Assembly (NCBI GenBank): GCA_028714735.1
Contig: JAQTLU010000001.1
Span: forward strand, 124,001-188,000
Origin: Gallionellaceae bacterium
GTDB lineage: Bacteria > Pseudomonadota > Gammaproteobacteria > Burkholderiales > Thiobacillaceae
Direction of reading: 5' to 3'
DNA length: 64,000 nucleotides
The translations under genes were made by a program, and so were the position numbers. The notes under the pieces are model-generated. The model did no database searches. It saw only the letters and a program-made list of their open reading frames with translations, and had not been told where the DNA came from. Below, piece after piece: positions 20,717-29,687 of the stretch; position 1 is the stretch's first letter; every line of letters starts with the position of its first letter.

Positions 20717-22101
20717 AGGCCCTGCAATTTCCGGTTCAGGGTACGCCGGCTGATGGCCAGGCGTGCCGCCAACTCGCCCTTGTCGCCATTTAGCTGGGCC
20801 AGGGCGCGCAACAGGTATTGGCGCTCGAGGGTCGCGAGCGGCACGATCTCCAGCGCCGCGGCCTCGGCGGCGCCCATGTCCGCATGCCCGCCAAGGCTCG
20901 CCGGCAGGTGGCGCTCCTGGATGACGTCGCCGTCGGCCAGGATGACCGCACGCTCAAGGATATTGCGCAATTCGCGCACGTTGCCCGGGTAGTCATGCTG
21001 CATCAGGCGTTGCCAGGCCGCCTCGTCCGGATGCATGGCCTTGTCGGGTGACAGCGCGGCCAGGAGGTTTTCGACCAGCAAGGGCAGGTCCTCGCGCCGC
21101 TCGCGCAACGGCGGCAACTGGATGGGAAAGGCAGCCAGCCGGTAATAGAGATCCTGGCGGAAGCTGCCCGCCGCCACCATGGCCGCCAGATCGCGATGGG
21201 TGGCCGCCACCAGGCGGAAATCCGCGCGCAGCACGTCCACCCCGCCCACCCGCCGGAAACTGCCGGCCTCCAGCAGGCGCAACAGCTTCACCTGCAGGTT
21301 GAGCGGGATGTCACCCAGTTCGTCGAGAAACAGGGTGCCGCCCGACGCCGCCTCGACCAGGCCGGTCTTGCGCTGCGTGGCGCCAGTGAAGGCGCCCTTT
21401 TCATGGCCGAACAACTCAGATTCGAACAGGCTCTCGGTCATCCCGGAACAATCCACCGGCACGAACGGCTTGCCGGCCCGGGGGCTGAGCTTGTGCAGGG
21501 TCTGCGCGGCCAGTTCCTTGCCGGTGCCCGACTCGCCGAGCAGGAGTACCGGCGTGGCCCGGGAGGCGACGCGGTGGACGAGTTCCAGCATGTGGTTGAA
21601 CGCGGGCGAGCGGCCCACCATGCCGGACAAGGGCCGTTCGCCGGTCCGCTCGCGCAGCGGCGTCATGCCCTCGATGAAATAGCGGATGCCGCCGTCGGCA
21701 CCGCGCAATGGAATCAATTCCACATCCACGTATTCCTCGCCCTGCGGCGTGTGGTGCAGGTGCAGGACCCGGCCGACCTGGCCGCTCTGGATGGCCATGG
21801 CGCGCGGACAGGATTCGCCGCACAGGTCGCAGGGCCGGTCGAAATGGTGCGAGACCTCGTAGCAGGTCCGCCCGATCAGGCCCTCGTCGTCGCCGTATTC
21901 CTGATAGTAGGCGCCGTTGGCCGCCAGGATGCGGTACTCGGTATCGACCAGGATGCGCGGCCCCGGCAGGGCGGCCAGCAGGGAGGTCAGCTCGGGCGAG
22001 ACAACCGCCGGATCGAATTGGGTCAATTTTGACTCGATAAACAGGATATCTGGCCAATATTGACCGATAACGGCTCGGACCGGCAACCGCGCGACCGGCA
22101 T
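20707..22101 (-). CDS. sigma-54-dependent activator with Cys-containing PAS domain
   Basis: 464 aa from ATG 22101 (439 if TTG 22026 is used). An N-terminal PAS domain (about 45-165) carries Cys80, Cys91, Cys94 and Cys98 (CDLCGESC, a CX2CX3C cluster), suggesting a redox, Fe-S or metal sensor. The central AAA+ domain has Walker A GESGTGKE, the sigma-54 contact loop GAFTGA, and Walker [12 protein letters not shown]. The C-terminal Fis-type HTH ends with ISRRTLNRKLQ. It is divergent from cydPABX, which has a sigma-54 promoter, so it probably activates that operon. The two dyads proposed as its binding sites overlap its own first codons. Confidence 0.9.
   Translation of the reverse strand: MPVARLPVRAVIGQYWPDILFIESKLTQFDPAVVSPELTSLLAALPGPRILVDTEYRILAANGAYYQEYGDDEGLIGRTCYEVSHHFDRPCDLCGESCPRAMAIQSGQVGRVLHLHHTPQGEEYVDVELIPLRGADGGIRYFIEGMTPLRERTGERPLSGMVGRSPAFNHMLELVHRVASRATPVLLLGESGTGKELAAQTLHKLSPRAGKPFVPVDCSGMTESLFESELFGHEKGAFTGATQRKTGLVEAASGGTLFLDELGDIPLNLQVKLLRLLEAGSFRRVGGVDVLRADFRLVAATHRDLAAMVAAGSFRQDLYYRLAAFPIQLPPLRERREDLPLLVENLLAALSPDKAMHPDEAAWQRLMQHDYPGNVRELRNILERAVILADGDVIQERHLPASLGGHADMGAAEAAALEIVPLATLERQYLLRALAQLNGDKGELAARLAISRRTLNRKLQGLAA
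22022..22065 (+). promoter_or_regulatory. pair of dyads, candidate enhancer (UAS) for the cyd operon
   Basis: Dyad 1 is GTCAA-TT-TTGAC (22022-22033). Dyad 2 is GGCCAATATTGACC (22052-22065, core CAATATTG fully palindromic). Both contain GGTCAAT on one strand. Their centres are 31 bp apart (three helical turns), and they lie about 90-130 bp upstream of the -24 element, a normal distance for sigma-54 enhancer sites. Protein binding is inferred, not shown. Confidence 0.55.
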
Positions 22102-22150
22102 TCATTGTCTATCGCCTTGTTTTACCGTGATTTTTTAATTATCTGCACAG

Positions 22151-22167
22151 TTGGCACGACACCTGCT
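22151..22167 (+). promoter_or_regulatory. sigma-54 promoter of cydPABX
   Basis: TTGGCACGACACCTGCT matches the consensus TGGCACG-N4-TTGC with a single mismatch (CTGC), with the invariant GG (22153-22154) and GC (22165-22166) at the required spacing. The predicted transcription start is about 22178, some 20 bases before the cydP ATG. Confidence 0.8.
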
Positions 22168-22199
22168 GTTAACAGCACACTGCATAACCAGGGCATCCC

Positions 22200-22382
22200 A
22201 TGACCGAACGCAAACCCGTGTCACTGCGTCGCGAAATCGTCTTGCTGCTGCTGATCAAGCTGACCCTGATCATCGCCATCAAGGTGGTCTTCTTCAGCGA
22301 CCCCGTCAGGCCCGGCAGCGAAGGCACCGCCGACGCCCTGCTCAATCATCCCACCCTCGAGAGGAACGCCACCCATGAATGA
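22200..22382 (+). CDS. cydP: cytochrome bd oxidase putative small subunit CydP
   Basis: 60 aa, with basic N-terminus ([13 protein letters not shown]) and one transmembrane helix (about 12-32). It lies immediately upstream of cydA and overlaps it by 8 nt, the position and size of the CydP family found before cydAB in many beta- and gammaproteobacteria. Assigned by context and topology; a role in assembly or stability of the oxidase is inferred. Confidence 0.75.
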   Translation: MTERKPVSLRREIVLLLLIKLTLIIAIKVVFFSDPVRPGSEGTADALLNHPTLERNATHE

Positions 22383-23922
22383 GACCGTCGTCGAGCTGTC
22401 GCGGCTGCAATTCGCCGCCACGGCCATGTACCACTTCCTGTTCGTGCCCCTGACCCTGGGCCTGTCCTTCCTGCTGATCATCATGGAGAGCACCTATGTC
22501 CTGACCGGCAAGACCATCTACCGGGACATGACCAAGTTCTGGGGCAAGCTGTTCGGGATCAACTTCGCCCTCGGCGTCACCACCGGCATCACCATGGAAT
22601 TCCAGTTCGGCACCAACTGGGCCTACTACTCGCACTACGTCGGCGACATCTTCGGCGCCCCGCTGGCGATCGAGGGCCTGATGGCCTTCTTCCTGGAATC
22701 GACCTTCATCGGCCTGTTCTTCTTCGGCTGGGACAAGCTGTCCAAGGGCAAGCACCTGATGGTGACCATCCTGACCGGCGTCGCCTCCAACCTGTCGGCG
22801 CTGTGGATCCTGATCGCCAACGGCTGGATGCAGGACCCGGTCGGGGCGGAGTTCTCCTACACCACCATGCGCATGGAGATGACCAGCTTCTGGGAGGTGC
22901 TGTTCAATCCGACCGCGCAATCCAAGTTCGTCCACACCGTGTCGGCCGGCTACGTCACCGGCTCCCTGTTCGTGCTCGGCATCTCGGCCTGGTACCTGCT
23001 CAAGGGCCGCGATATCGAGTTCGCCAAGCGCTCATTCCGGGTCGCCGCCGCGTTCGGCTTCGCCTCGGCCCTGTCGGTGATCGTCCTGGGCGACGAATCC
23101 GGCTATGCCGTGACCGAGTCGCAGCAATCCAAGCTGGCCGCCATCGAGGCGATGTGGCAGACCGAACCGGCCCCGGCCGGCTTCAACCTGCTGGCCTGGC
23201 CCGACGACGAAAAGCAGGCCAACGACTGGGAGATCAAGCTGCCCTACGCCCTGGGCCTGATCGCCACCCGCTCGACCAGCAAGGAGATCCCCGGCATCAA
23301 GGAAATCCGCGCCGCCAACCAGGCCCGGGTGGAGTCCGGCATCGTCGCGGTGAAGGCCCTGGAGCGGCTGCGCAAGGGCGACCTTGAAGCCAGGGCCGCA
23401 TTCGAGGCCCACAGGAAGGATCTCGGCTATGGCCTGCTGCTGAAGAAATACAGTCCCGACGTCGCCCTGGCCACGCCGGCGATGATCGAGCAGGCCGCCC
23501 ATGACACCGTGCCCAAGGTCGCGCCGCTGTTCTGGAGCTTCCGCCTGATGGTGGTGCTCGGCTTTGCCTTTGCCGCCCTGTTCACCCTGTCGTTCTGGTA
23601 TTCGCTGAAGGGCAGCTTCGCCGACCGGAAATGGCTGCTGCGCTGGGCGGTCCTGTTCATCCCGATGCCCTGGATCGCTGCCGAACTGGGCTGGGTGGTG
23701 GCGGAATACGGCCGCCAGCCGTGGAGCATCTTCGGCATCCTGCCCACCCACCTGTCCACCTCGACCCTCTCGGTGGGCAGTCTGTACGGCTCGATCGCCG
23801 GCTTCCTCGGCTTCTACACCCTGCTGCTGGTGGCCGAGTTGTACCTGATGTTCAAGTTCGCCCGCCTGGGCCCGAGTTCGCTGGGCACCGGCAAATACCA
23901 TTTCGAACACGCCGCCGCCTGA
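22375..23922 (+). CDS. cydA: cytochrome bd ubiquinol oxidase subunit I
   Basis: 515 aa, close to E. coli CydA (522). High-affinity quinol:O2 oxidoreductase in the inner membrane. The heme b595 axial-type His in [16 protein letters not shown], the GRQPW motif (near 447) and many transmembrane helices are visible. A long loop after TM6 with [23 protein letters not shown] indicates the long-Q-loop (E. coli) class. A GAGAGGAA Shine-Dalgarno lies within the end of cydP. Confidence 0.98.
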   Translation: MNETVVELSRLQFAATAMYHFLFVPLTLGLSFLLIIMESTYVLTGKTIYRDMTKFWGKLFGINFALGVTTGITMEFQFGTNWAYYSHYVGDIFGAPLAIEGLMAFFLESTFIGLFFFGWDKLSKGKHLMVTILTGVASNLSALWILIANGWMQDPVGAEFSYTTMRMEMTSFWEVLFNPTAQSKFVHTVSAGYVTGSLFVLGISAWYLLKGRDIEFAKRSFRVAAAFGFASALSVIVLGDESGYAVTESQQSKLAAIEAMWQTEPAPAGFNLLAWPDDEKQANDWEIKLPYALGLIATRSTSKEIPGIKEIRAANQARVESGIVAVKALERLRKGDLEARAAFEAHRKDLGYGLLLKKYSPDVALATPAMIEQAAHDTVPKVAPLFWSFRLMVVLGFAFAALFTLSFWYSLKGSFADRKWLLRWAVLFIPMPWIAAELGWVVAEYGRQPWSIFGILPTHLSTSTLSVGSLYGSIAGFLGFYTLLLVAELYLMFKFARLGPSSLGTGKYHFEHAAA

Positions 23923-23939
23923 GCCGAGGAGATAGACAA

Positions 23940-25076
23940 ATGCTGGACTATGAAACCCTGAAGATCATCTGGTGGCTGCTGGTCGGCGTGCTGCTGCTCG
24001 GCTTCGCCGTCATGGATGGCCACGACATGGGGGTCGGCACCCTGCTGCCCTTCGTCGGCAAGACCGACGTCGAGCGCCGGGTCGTGATCAACACCGTCGG
24101 CCCGCACTGGGATGGCAACCAGGTCTGGTTCATCACCGGCGGCGGCGCCATCTTCGCCGCCTGGCCGCTGGTCTACGCCACCGCCTTCTCCGGCTTCTAC
24201 TGGGCCATGCTGGCGGTGCTCTGGGCGCTGTTCTTCCGCCCGGTCGGCTTCGACTACCGGTCCAAGATCCAGAATCCGACCTGGCGCAAGACCTGGGACT
24301 GGGGCCTGTTCGTGGGCGGCGCGGTGCCGCCGCTGATCTTCGGCGTCGCCTTCGGCAACCTGCTCCAGGGCGTGCCGTTCCACTTCGACGACAACCTGGT
24401 GTCCTACTACACCGGCACCTTCTGGGCCCTGCTCAACCCGTTCGCCCTCCTGGCCGGGGTGGTCAGTTCCGCGATGATCACCTTCCACGGCGCCAACTAC
24501 CTGATGCACCGCACCGAAGGCGCGATCTTCGAACGTGCCCGGCGCTGGGCCATTGCCGCCGGCATGGTGACGGTGGCCACCTTCCTGCTCGCCGGCCTGT
24601 TCGTCGGCGGCCTGCCCGGCTATGTCATCACCTCCGCCATCGACCCCTCGGCCCTGCCCGACCCGCTCGCCAAGACGGTAGTCTTGCAGACTGGCGCCTG
24701 GCTGAACAACTTCCGCGCCCTGCCGGCGCTGTGGCTGCTGCCGACCCTGGGTGTCCTGGCCGCCCTGGCCGGCGTCGGCCTGGCCATGCTGCGCAAGACC
24801 CTGGTCGCCTTCGTGGCGTCCGGCCTGGCCATGGCCGGGATCATCGGCACCGCCGGCGTCGCCCTGTTCCCCTTCATCATGCCGTCCAGCAGCGACCTCC
24901 GGTCCAGCCTGACGGTATGGGACAGCGTGTCGAGCCAGCTGACCCTGGGCCTGATGTTCTGGGCCACGGTGATCTTCATGCCGCTGATCATCTTCTACAC
25001 CTCCTGGGCCTACAAGGTGATGGCCGGCAAGGTCACCACCCGCTTCATCGAAGCCCACGACAAATCCGCTTACTGA
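23940..25076 (+). CDS. cydB: cytochrome bd ubiquinol oxidase subunit II
   Basis: 378 aa, the normal size. Polytopic membrane partner of CydA. Family signatures include DGHDMGVGTLLPF near the N-terminus, GPHWDGNQVWFI and FHGANYL. The ATG at 23940 has a GAGGAGA Shine-Dalgarno. Confidence 0.98.
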   Translation: MLDYETLKIIWWLLVGVLLLGFAVMDGHDMGVGTLLPFVGKTDVERRVVINTVGPHWDGNQVWFITGGGAIFAAWPLVYATAFSGFYWAMLAVLWALFFRPVGFDYRSKIQNPTWRKTWDWGLFVGGAVPPLIFGVAFGNLLQGVPFHFDDNLVSYYTGTFWALLNPFALLAGVVSSAMITFHGANYLMHRTEGAIFERARRWAIAAGMVTVATFLLAGLFVGGLPGYVITSAIDPSALPDPLAKTVVLQTGAWLNNFRALPALWLLPTLGVLAALAGVGLAMLRKTLVAFVASGLAMAGIIGTAGVALFPFIMPSSSDLRSSLTVWDSVSSQLTLGLMFWATVIFMPLIIFYTSWAYKVMAGKVTTRFIEAHDKSAY

Positions 25077-25089
25077 AAAGGAACCCACC

Positions 25090-25206
25090 ATGTGGTATTT
25101 CGCCTGGATACTTGGAGCCTCCCTGGCCGTGCTGCTGGCCGTGGTCAACGCCATGCTCTGCGAGGCGCGCGAATGCGCCCTCAACAACCCCGAAAAGGAC
25201 GAGTGA
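25090..25206 (+). CDS. cydX: cytochrome bd small subunit CydX
   Basis: 38-aa single-pass membrane peptide starting MWYFAWILG, the hallmark of CydX/YbgT, followed by a hydrophobic helix and a short charged tail. CydX is needed for stability of bd oxidase in E. coli. It lies 13 bases after cydB and one base before the NifX-like gene. Confidence 0.93.
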   Translation: MWYFAWILGASLAVLLAVVNAMLCEARECALNNPEKDE

Positions 25207-25207
25207 C

Positions 25208-25603
25208 ATGACTAAAGGAACAGCGCCCCTGCCGGGCATGAAGATCGCCGTCTCCAGCCAGAACCGCAAGACCGTCACCGGCCATGCCGGCAAGTGTCGC
25301 AAGTTCTGGATATTCGATGTCCTGGACTGCGAGGTGACGGACAAACAGTTGCTGGAGTTGCCCATCGAGCAGACTTTCCATGAGAGCCATGGCGCCGGTC
25401 CGCATCCGCTCGACGGCATCAATGTAATGATCACCGGCAGCATGGGCGAAGGGATGCAGGGTCGACTCAAGCAGATGGGCATCGTTGCCGTCACCACCGC
25501 CGAGACCGACCCGGACCGGGCGGTGGCCGCCTGGCTCAACGGCACCCTCGAGGAACTGCCACCGGGTGCGGCCGGGCATGACCACGACCATCACCATCAC
25601 TGA
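25208..25603 (+). CDS. NifX/NafY-like dinitrogenase cofactor-domain protein
   Basis: 131 aa. The fold of the NifX/NifB C-terminal (dinitrogenase Fe-Mo cofactor-binding) family is suggested by MKIAVSSQNRKTVTGHAGKCRKFWIFDV, the central GADVMITGSMGEG-like strand (here INVMITGSMGEGM) and ...RLKQMGI. No nif genes surround it, so it is not evidence for nitrogen fixation; the family also occurs as iron-sulfur or molybdenum carriers. It ends in a metal-binding-type tail HDHDHHHH. It sits tightly after cydX, apparently in the same transcript. Confidence 0.75.
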   Translation: MTKGTAPLPGMKIAVSSQNRKTVTGHAGKCRKFWIFDVLDCEVTDKQLLELPIEQTFHESHGAGPHPLDGINVMITGSMGEGMQGRLKQMGIVAVTTAETDPDRAVAAWLNGTLEELPPGAAGHDHDHHHH

Positions 25604-25625
25604 TCGCCTCAGCCAAGGAAGCCGG

Positions 25626-26018
25626 ATGAAACAGACCCTGCTGCAAGAAAAATACCCCGTCTTCGTCGCCGAAATCGACAAGGACGAAACCGCCTGCCGG
25701 AGCGTCGACGAGGTGGTGGAATACCTCCAGGCCCGGATCGCCGAGAAGGAGAAAGTGAGCTTCATCGGCGTGTTCGACCATTACGCCCACACCAAGGCCA
25801 TCGGCGGCGAGATCAACCCGGACATCCGGGCCGCCGTCGACGTGATGTTCTGCTTCGGCTTCGCCCTGCCCAATCCGCAGGTGCTGGCGGTGCGGCCGCG
25901 CTCCATCGGCGTCGCCGACCTGGGCAACCGATTCGTCGTCAGTTTCCTGGAGGCGCCGATGAAGCCCGCCAACGAGGCCATGGAGGCCTGGGTGAAGGGC
26001 CTGCGCAACAAGGTCTGA
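25626..26018 (+). CDS. conserved protein of unknown function in the cyd operon
   Basis: 130-aa soluble alpha/beta-looking protein with no signal peptide or membrane segment. It contains FDHYAHTKAIGGEINPDI and FCFGFALPNPQVLAVRPRSIGV. I do not recognise a characterised family. It lies 22 bases after the NifX-like gene, with a GGAAGCCGG Shine-Dalgarno region, and is probably co-transcribed with cytochrome bd. The co-location suggests a respiratory or redox accessory role, which is inference only. Confidence 0.7.
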   Translation: MKQTLLQEKYPVFVAEIDKDETACRSVDEVVEYLQARIAEKEKVSFIGVFDHYAHTKAIGGEINPDIRAAVDVMFCFGFALPNPQVLAVRPRSIGVADLGNRFVVSFLEAPMKPANEAMEAWVKGLRNKV

Positions 26019-26136
26019 AGCCGCGGTCGTAGCGTCAGCCAATGCCGGCAAGGCGATGATCCGCTCGCCGTAACCGGCGATTCACTGCCTGCCTCCGGCG
26101 CCCGCCCGGCCACAACCACTCACCGATAGGAAGCCA

Positions 26137-27276
26137 ATGTCCGCCTTTCCCCACATCGTCATCCTCGGCGCCGGCTTCGCCGCCCTCACCGCCGTGCGCG
26201 AACTGCGCAAACACACCTTGCTGGCCCGGATCACCCTGGTCGCGCCCAAGGCCGAGTTCATCTACCTGCCCAGCCTGATCTGGATCCCCAGCGGCCTGCG
26301 CCAGGGCAGCGACCTCACGCTGTCGCTGGACCGCTTCATCAAGGACCATGACGTCGAATTCGTCGCCGGCCGGGTGACCGGGCTATCGGAAGACGGCCGC
26401 AGCGTATTCACCGATGCCGGCACGATCGCCAACGACGCCCTGATCATCGCCACCGGCGGCCGTTTCATCAAGAAGCTGCCCGGCATCGAGCACGCCATCA
26501 CCCTGTGCGAAGGCGTCGCGGCGGCCGAGGCCATCCGCGACCGCGTCGACGCCATGCCATCCGGCCGCATCGCCCTCGGCTTCGGCGGCAATCCCGACGA
26601 GCCCTCAGCCATGCGCGGCGGCCCCATGTTCGAGCTGTTGTTCGGCCTCGACACCCATCTGCGCCAACTGGGCAAGCGCGACCGGATCGAGCTCACCTTC
26701 TTCAATGCCGCCGCCGAACCGGGCAAGCGCCTGGGCGAGAAGGCCGTGACCGGCCTGCTCGCGGAGATGGCGAAACGCCGCATCGACACTCACCTGGGCC
26801 ACAAGCTGCTGAGTTTTTCCGAGCAGGGCGTCGATACCGCAGGCGGCCATGTCAATGCCGACCTGATCCTGTTCATGCCCGGCCTGACCGGCCCGGACTG
26901 GCTGGCACAGACCGCCTTGCCGAAATCGCCCGGCGGTTTCATCCAGGCCGACGAGTACTGCCGCGTGCCCGGTTTCGATCGGGTTTACGTGGCCGGCGAC
27001 GCGGGCAGTTTCCCCGGCCCGGACTGGTTGCCCAAGCAGGCGCACATGGCCGACCTGCAGGCCCAGGCTGCCGTCGCCAACCTGCTGGGCGCCCTCGATG
27101 GCCGCGAACCGGCCGCGAAACCGCGCCCGGAGCTGATCTGCATCGTCGACACCCTGGACAAGGGCATCCTGGTCTATCGCGACAGCAAGCGCGCCTTGCT
27201 GTTCCCATCGCTGCGCCTGTTGCATTGGGCCAAGCGCCTGTTCGAACGGCATTACCTCAAGGTATTCCGGGATTGA
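26137..27276 (+). CDS. FAD-dependent oxidoreductase, SQR/NDH-2-like
   Basis: 379 aa. N-terminal dinucleotide-binding motif ILGAGFAALTAVREL (about 9-24), ATGG (106-108 region) and the C-terminal FAD motif VYVAGDAGSF (about 284-292) place it in the two-dinucleotide-binding-domain flavoproteins near sulfide:quinone oxidoreductase and type II NADH dehydrogenase. A C-terminal amphipathic stretch (LRLLHWAKRLFERHYLKVF) suggests monotopic membrane attachment. Cysteines are at 124, 275 and 334; I cannot tell whether two of them form the SQR redox pair. It lies 118 bases after the unknown protein, downstream of the cyd genes, consistent with feeding quinol to cytochrome bd. Confidence 0.8.
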   Translation: MSAFPHIVILGAGFAALTAVRELRKHTLLARITLVAPKAEFIYLPSLIWIPSGLRQGSDLTLSLDRFIKDHDVEFVAGRVTGLSEDGRSVFTDAGTIANDALIIATGGRFIKKLPGIEHAITLCEGVAAAEAIRDRVDAMPSGRIALGFGGNPDEPSAMRGGPMFELLFGLDTHLRQLGKRDRIELTFFNAAAEPGKRLGEKAVTGLLAEMAKRRIDTHLGHKLLSFSEQGVDTAGGHVNADLILFMPGLTGPDWLAQTALPKSPGGFIQADEYCRVPGFDRVYVAGDAGSFPGPDWLPKQAHMADLQAQAAVANLLGALDGREPAAKPRPELICIVDTLDKGILVYRDSKRALLFPSLRLLHWAKRLFERHYLKVFRD

Positions 27277-27367
27277 TCCTGTCCAGCCCGCTGATGACGT
27301 TGCCGGGGCAGAGCCGCGCCCGACTACCGGATCAAGGCTGAGCCCGCACGCCCGGCCCTGAAACGGC

Positions 27368-27405
27368 AACCGCGCCATTCCCGTTCAAACGGAAATGGCG
27401 CGGTT
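27368..27405. terminator. long bidirectional hairpin between convergent genes
   Basis: A 12-bp arm AACCGCGCCATT (27368-27379) pairs perfectly with AATGGCGCGGTT (27394-27405), with a further 5 bp (CCGTT/AACGG) inside after one mismatch. It sits between the flavoprotein gene and cynS, both converging on it. No long T run follows either arm, so the call rests on position and stem strength. Confidence 0.6.
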
Positions 27406-27418
27406 CAGGCAGGCCGGA

Positions 27419-27862
27419 TCAATAGGTCTTGTAGGGCAGGAACTTGCCGTTCAGGACGATATTGACGCGGTCGCCCTTGGGGTCGGCCTGGCGCTGGATA
27501 TCCATGGAGAAATCGATGGCGCTCATGATGCCGTCGCCGAATTCCTCATGGATCAGCGCCTTGATGCTGGTGCCGTAGACCTGGATCAGTTCGTAGAAGC
27601 GGTAGATCAGGGGGTCGGTCGGCACGGCACTGGGCAGGGAGCCCTTGTAGGGCACGATCTGCAGCTGGACAACGGCCTCCTGCGGCAGATCGAGCAATTT
27701 GCCGATGCTCTCGGCCTCTTCCTTGGTGAAGGTCATCTGGCCATGGCAGCCCGCCGTGGTCCATTCCTTGCTGTGGCCGACCGCCTGGGCGAGGGTCTCC
27801 CACTTGATGCCCTTCTCAAGTTTCCTGGTGATGATCAGTTCGGTCACGTCGTTGCGGTTCAT
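27419..27862 (-). CDS. cynS: cyanate hydratase (cyanase)
   Basis: 147 aa. It converts cyanate plus bicarbonate to ammonia and CO2. The catalytic triad of the family is present as Arg88, Glu91 and Ser114 (YRFYE and MSAIDF). The N-terminal helix-turn-helix-like region is typical of the decameric enzyme. It begins 34 bases after the ABC transporter ATPase gene and is the last gene of that operon, so the transporter likely imports cyanate (and possibly nitrate). Confidence 0.96.
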   Translation of the reverse strand: MNRNDVTELIITRKLEKGIKWETLAQAVGHSKEWTTAGCHGQMTFTKEEAESIGKLLDLPQEAVVQLQIVPYKGSLPSAVPTDPLIYRFYELIQVYGTSIKALIHEEFGDGIMSAIDFSMDIQRQADPKGDRVNIVLNGKFLPYKTY

Positions 27863-27896
27863 GTCTATCTCCTGGGTAAATGTGTCTGGATGAAAA

Positions 27897-28826
27897 TCAG
27901 GCGGCAATGGGTACGGCAGCCGGGTGCAGGTGGCGCACCCGGCCGGCCTCGCCCGGCATTGTCTCGGCCTCCGGCTCCAACCCCGGCCGCACCTGCGGCG
28001 GATGCAGCGGGTCATAGCCGGACGGCACGTTGCTGGCGAACTCCTTGGAGCGGGTCACCAGGAAATCGACCAGGTGGTTGCGGATGCGGTAGTAATGCGG
28101 ATGCCTGTGCACGTCGTGGCGGGATCGATTGCGCGGCAGCGTATTGACCACGATCTCGGCGATCTTGGCCTGGGGACCGTTGGTCATCAGCACGATCTTG
28201 TCGGCCAGCAGGATGGCCTCGTCGACGTCGTGGGTGATCATGAACACGGTCTGCTGCATCTCGGCGCAGATGTTCACCAGTTCGTCCTGGATCACGCCGC
28301 GGGTCAACGCGTCGAGCGCGCCGAACGGCTCGTCCATCAGCAACATCTTGGGCTGGATGGCGAAGGCGCGGGCGATGCCGACGCGCTGCTTCATGCCGCC
28401 GGACAGCTCGGCCGGCTTCTTGTTCTCGGCGCCGGTCAGGTGCACGAGGTCGATATAGCGCTGGCAATGCGCCCGCAGCGTGTCCTTGCCCCAGTCCGGC
28501 CAACGCGATTTCACCGCGAACTCGATGTTCTGCATCACCGTCAGCCAGGGCATCAGCGCGTGGCTCTGGAACACCACGCCGCGATCCAGGCTGGGGCCGG
28601 AGACCTCGCGCCCATCCATGATCACGTTGCCGCCCGAGGCCTCGTCCAGGCCGGCCAGGACATTGAGGATGGTCGATTTGCCGCAGCCGGAGTGGCCGAT
28701 GATGCAGACGAACTCGCCCTTGGCGATGCTGAAGTGGATGTTCTCGAACACGGTCAGGGGCGAGCCGCCGCGGGCGGGCGGGAACACCTTGGCCAGCGAT
28801 TCGATCTTGAGGAAGGCGTTATCCAT
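27897..28826 (-). CDS. cyanate/nitrate/taurine-type ABC transporter, ATPase
   Basis: 309 aa. Walker [10 protein letters not shown] (44-52), signature LSGGMKQR, Walker [12 protein letters not shown] and H-loop MITHDVDEA are intact. A C-terminal extension of about 60 residues (after the NTPase core) resembles that of NrtD/CynD proteins. It lies between the permease and cynS. Confidence 0.93.
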   Translation of the reverse strand: MDNAFLKIESLAKVFPPARGGSPLTVFENIHFSIAKGEFVCIIGHSGCGKSTILNVLAGLDEASGGNVIMDGREVSGPSLDRGVVFQSHALMPWLTVMQNIEFAVKSRWPDWGKDTLRAHCQRYIDLVHLTGAENKKPAELSGGMKQRVGIARAFAIQPKMLLMDEPFGALDALTRGVIQDELVNICAEMQQTVFMITHDVDEAILLADKIVLMTNGPQAKIAEIVVNTLPRNRSRHDVHRHPHYYRIRNHLVDFLVTRSKEFASNVPSGYDPLHPPQVRPGLEPEAETMPGEAGRVRHLHPAAVPIAA

Positions 28827-28847
28827 GTATTTTCTCCGGAGTTCCGA

Positions 28848-29684
28848 TCATTCGCGATACGCCACCAGCCGGGAAACCCAGCCGAACATCAGGTCGAGGA
28901 TCATGCCGACGACGCCGATGGTGAGGATCGCGAAGATCACGTTGTTCAGGGACAGGTTGTTCCATTCGTTCCAGACGAAGTAGCCGATGCCGGTGCCGCC
29001 GACCAGCATTTCCGCCGCCACGATCACCAGCCAGGCGATGCCCATCGAGATGCGCATGCCGGTCAGGATGGTGGGCGCGGCAGCCGGCAGGATCACCAGG
29101 AAGGCCTTGCGCAACGGGCTCACCTCCAGGGTCAGGGCGACATTGAGCCATTCCCGCTTGACCGCGGCGACGCCGTGGGCGGTATTGATCAGCATCGGCC
29201 ACAACGAGCAGATGAAGATCACGAAAATGGCCGACAGCGACGAGTCCTTGATCGTGTACAGCGCCAGCGGCATCCAGGCCAGCGGCGAGATCGGCTTCAA
29301 CACCTGGATGAAGGGATCGAGCGCGCCGCGCATCACCGGCGACATGCCGATGACGAAGCCCAGGGGAATCGCCACCGCCGCCGCCAGGAAGAAGCCGGCC
29401 AGCACCCGGGCCAGCGAGAAACCGATCTGGATGCCGATGCCCTTGTCGTTCGGGCCGTTGTCATAAAACGGGTCGGCCAGCTTTTCCAAGACCGTCCCGG
29501 CGACCTCGACCGGGCCGGGCAGGCCGGCCTTGGGCGCCGCGCCGCCCATCATCGCCGCGTACTCGTCGCTCATGCCCTGGGTGGACGACGCCTTCGGCAA
29601 CGCGGCGGCATGCCAGACGAACAGCACCGCCATCAGGATCAGCAGCGACACCAGGGAGGAACGTACCAACAGCGACTTGACCAT
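28848..29684 (-). CDS. cyanate/nitrate-type ABC transporter, permease
   Basis: 278 aa, with six predicted membrane helices and the BPD_transp_1 EAA loop (AAPTILTGMRISMGIAWLVIVAAEM). It belongs to the NrtB/CynB/SsuC family. The first helix follows a short cytoplasmic N-terminus. Three bases separate it from the substrate-binding protein gene, and 21 bases from the ATPase gene. Confidence 0.93.
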   Translation of the reverse strand: MVKSLLVRSSLVSLLILMAVLFVWHAAALPKASSTQGMSDEYAAMMGGAAPKAGLPGPVEVAGTVLEKLADPFYDNGPNDKGIGIQIGFSLARVLAGFFLAAAVAIPLGFVIGMSPVMRGALDPFIQVLKPISPLAWMPLALYTIKDSSLSAIFVIFICSLWPMLINTAHGVAAVKREWLNVALTLEVSPLRKAFLVILPAAAPTILTGMRISMGIAWLVIVAAEMLVGGTGIGYFVWNEWNNLSLNNVIFAILTIGVVGMILDLMFGWVSRLVAYRE

Positions 29685-29687
29685 GGC

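Noticed and set aside
22110-22122. IHF site between the cyd dyads and the sigma-54 promoter
   Set aside because: TATCGCCTTGTTT matches the IHF consensus only partly; IHF-assisted looping is plausible but not supported by this site.
25208-25603. NifX-like gene as evidence for nitrogen fixation
   Set aside because: No nifHDK, nifB or nifEN in the window; the family has other roles.
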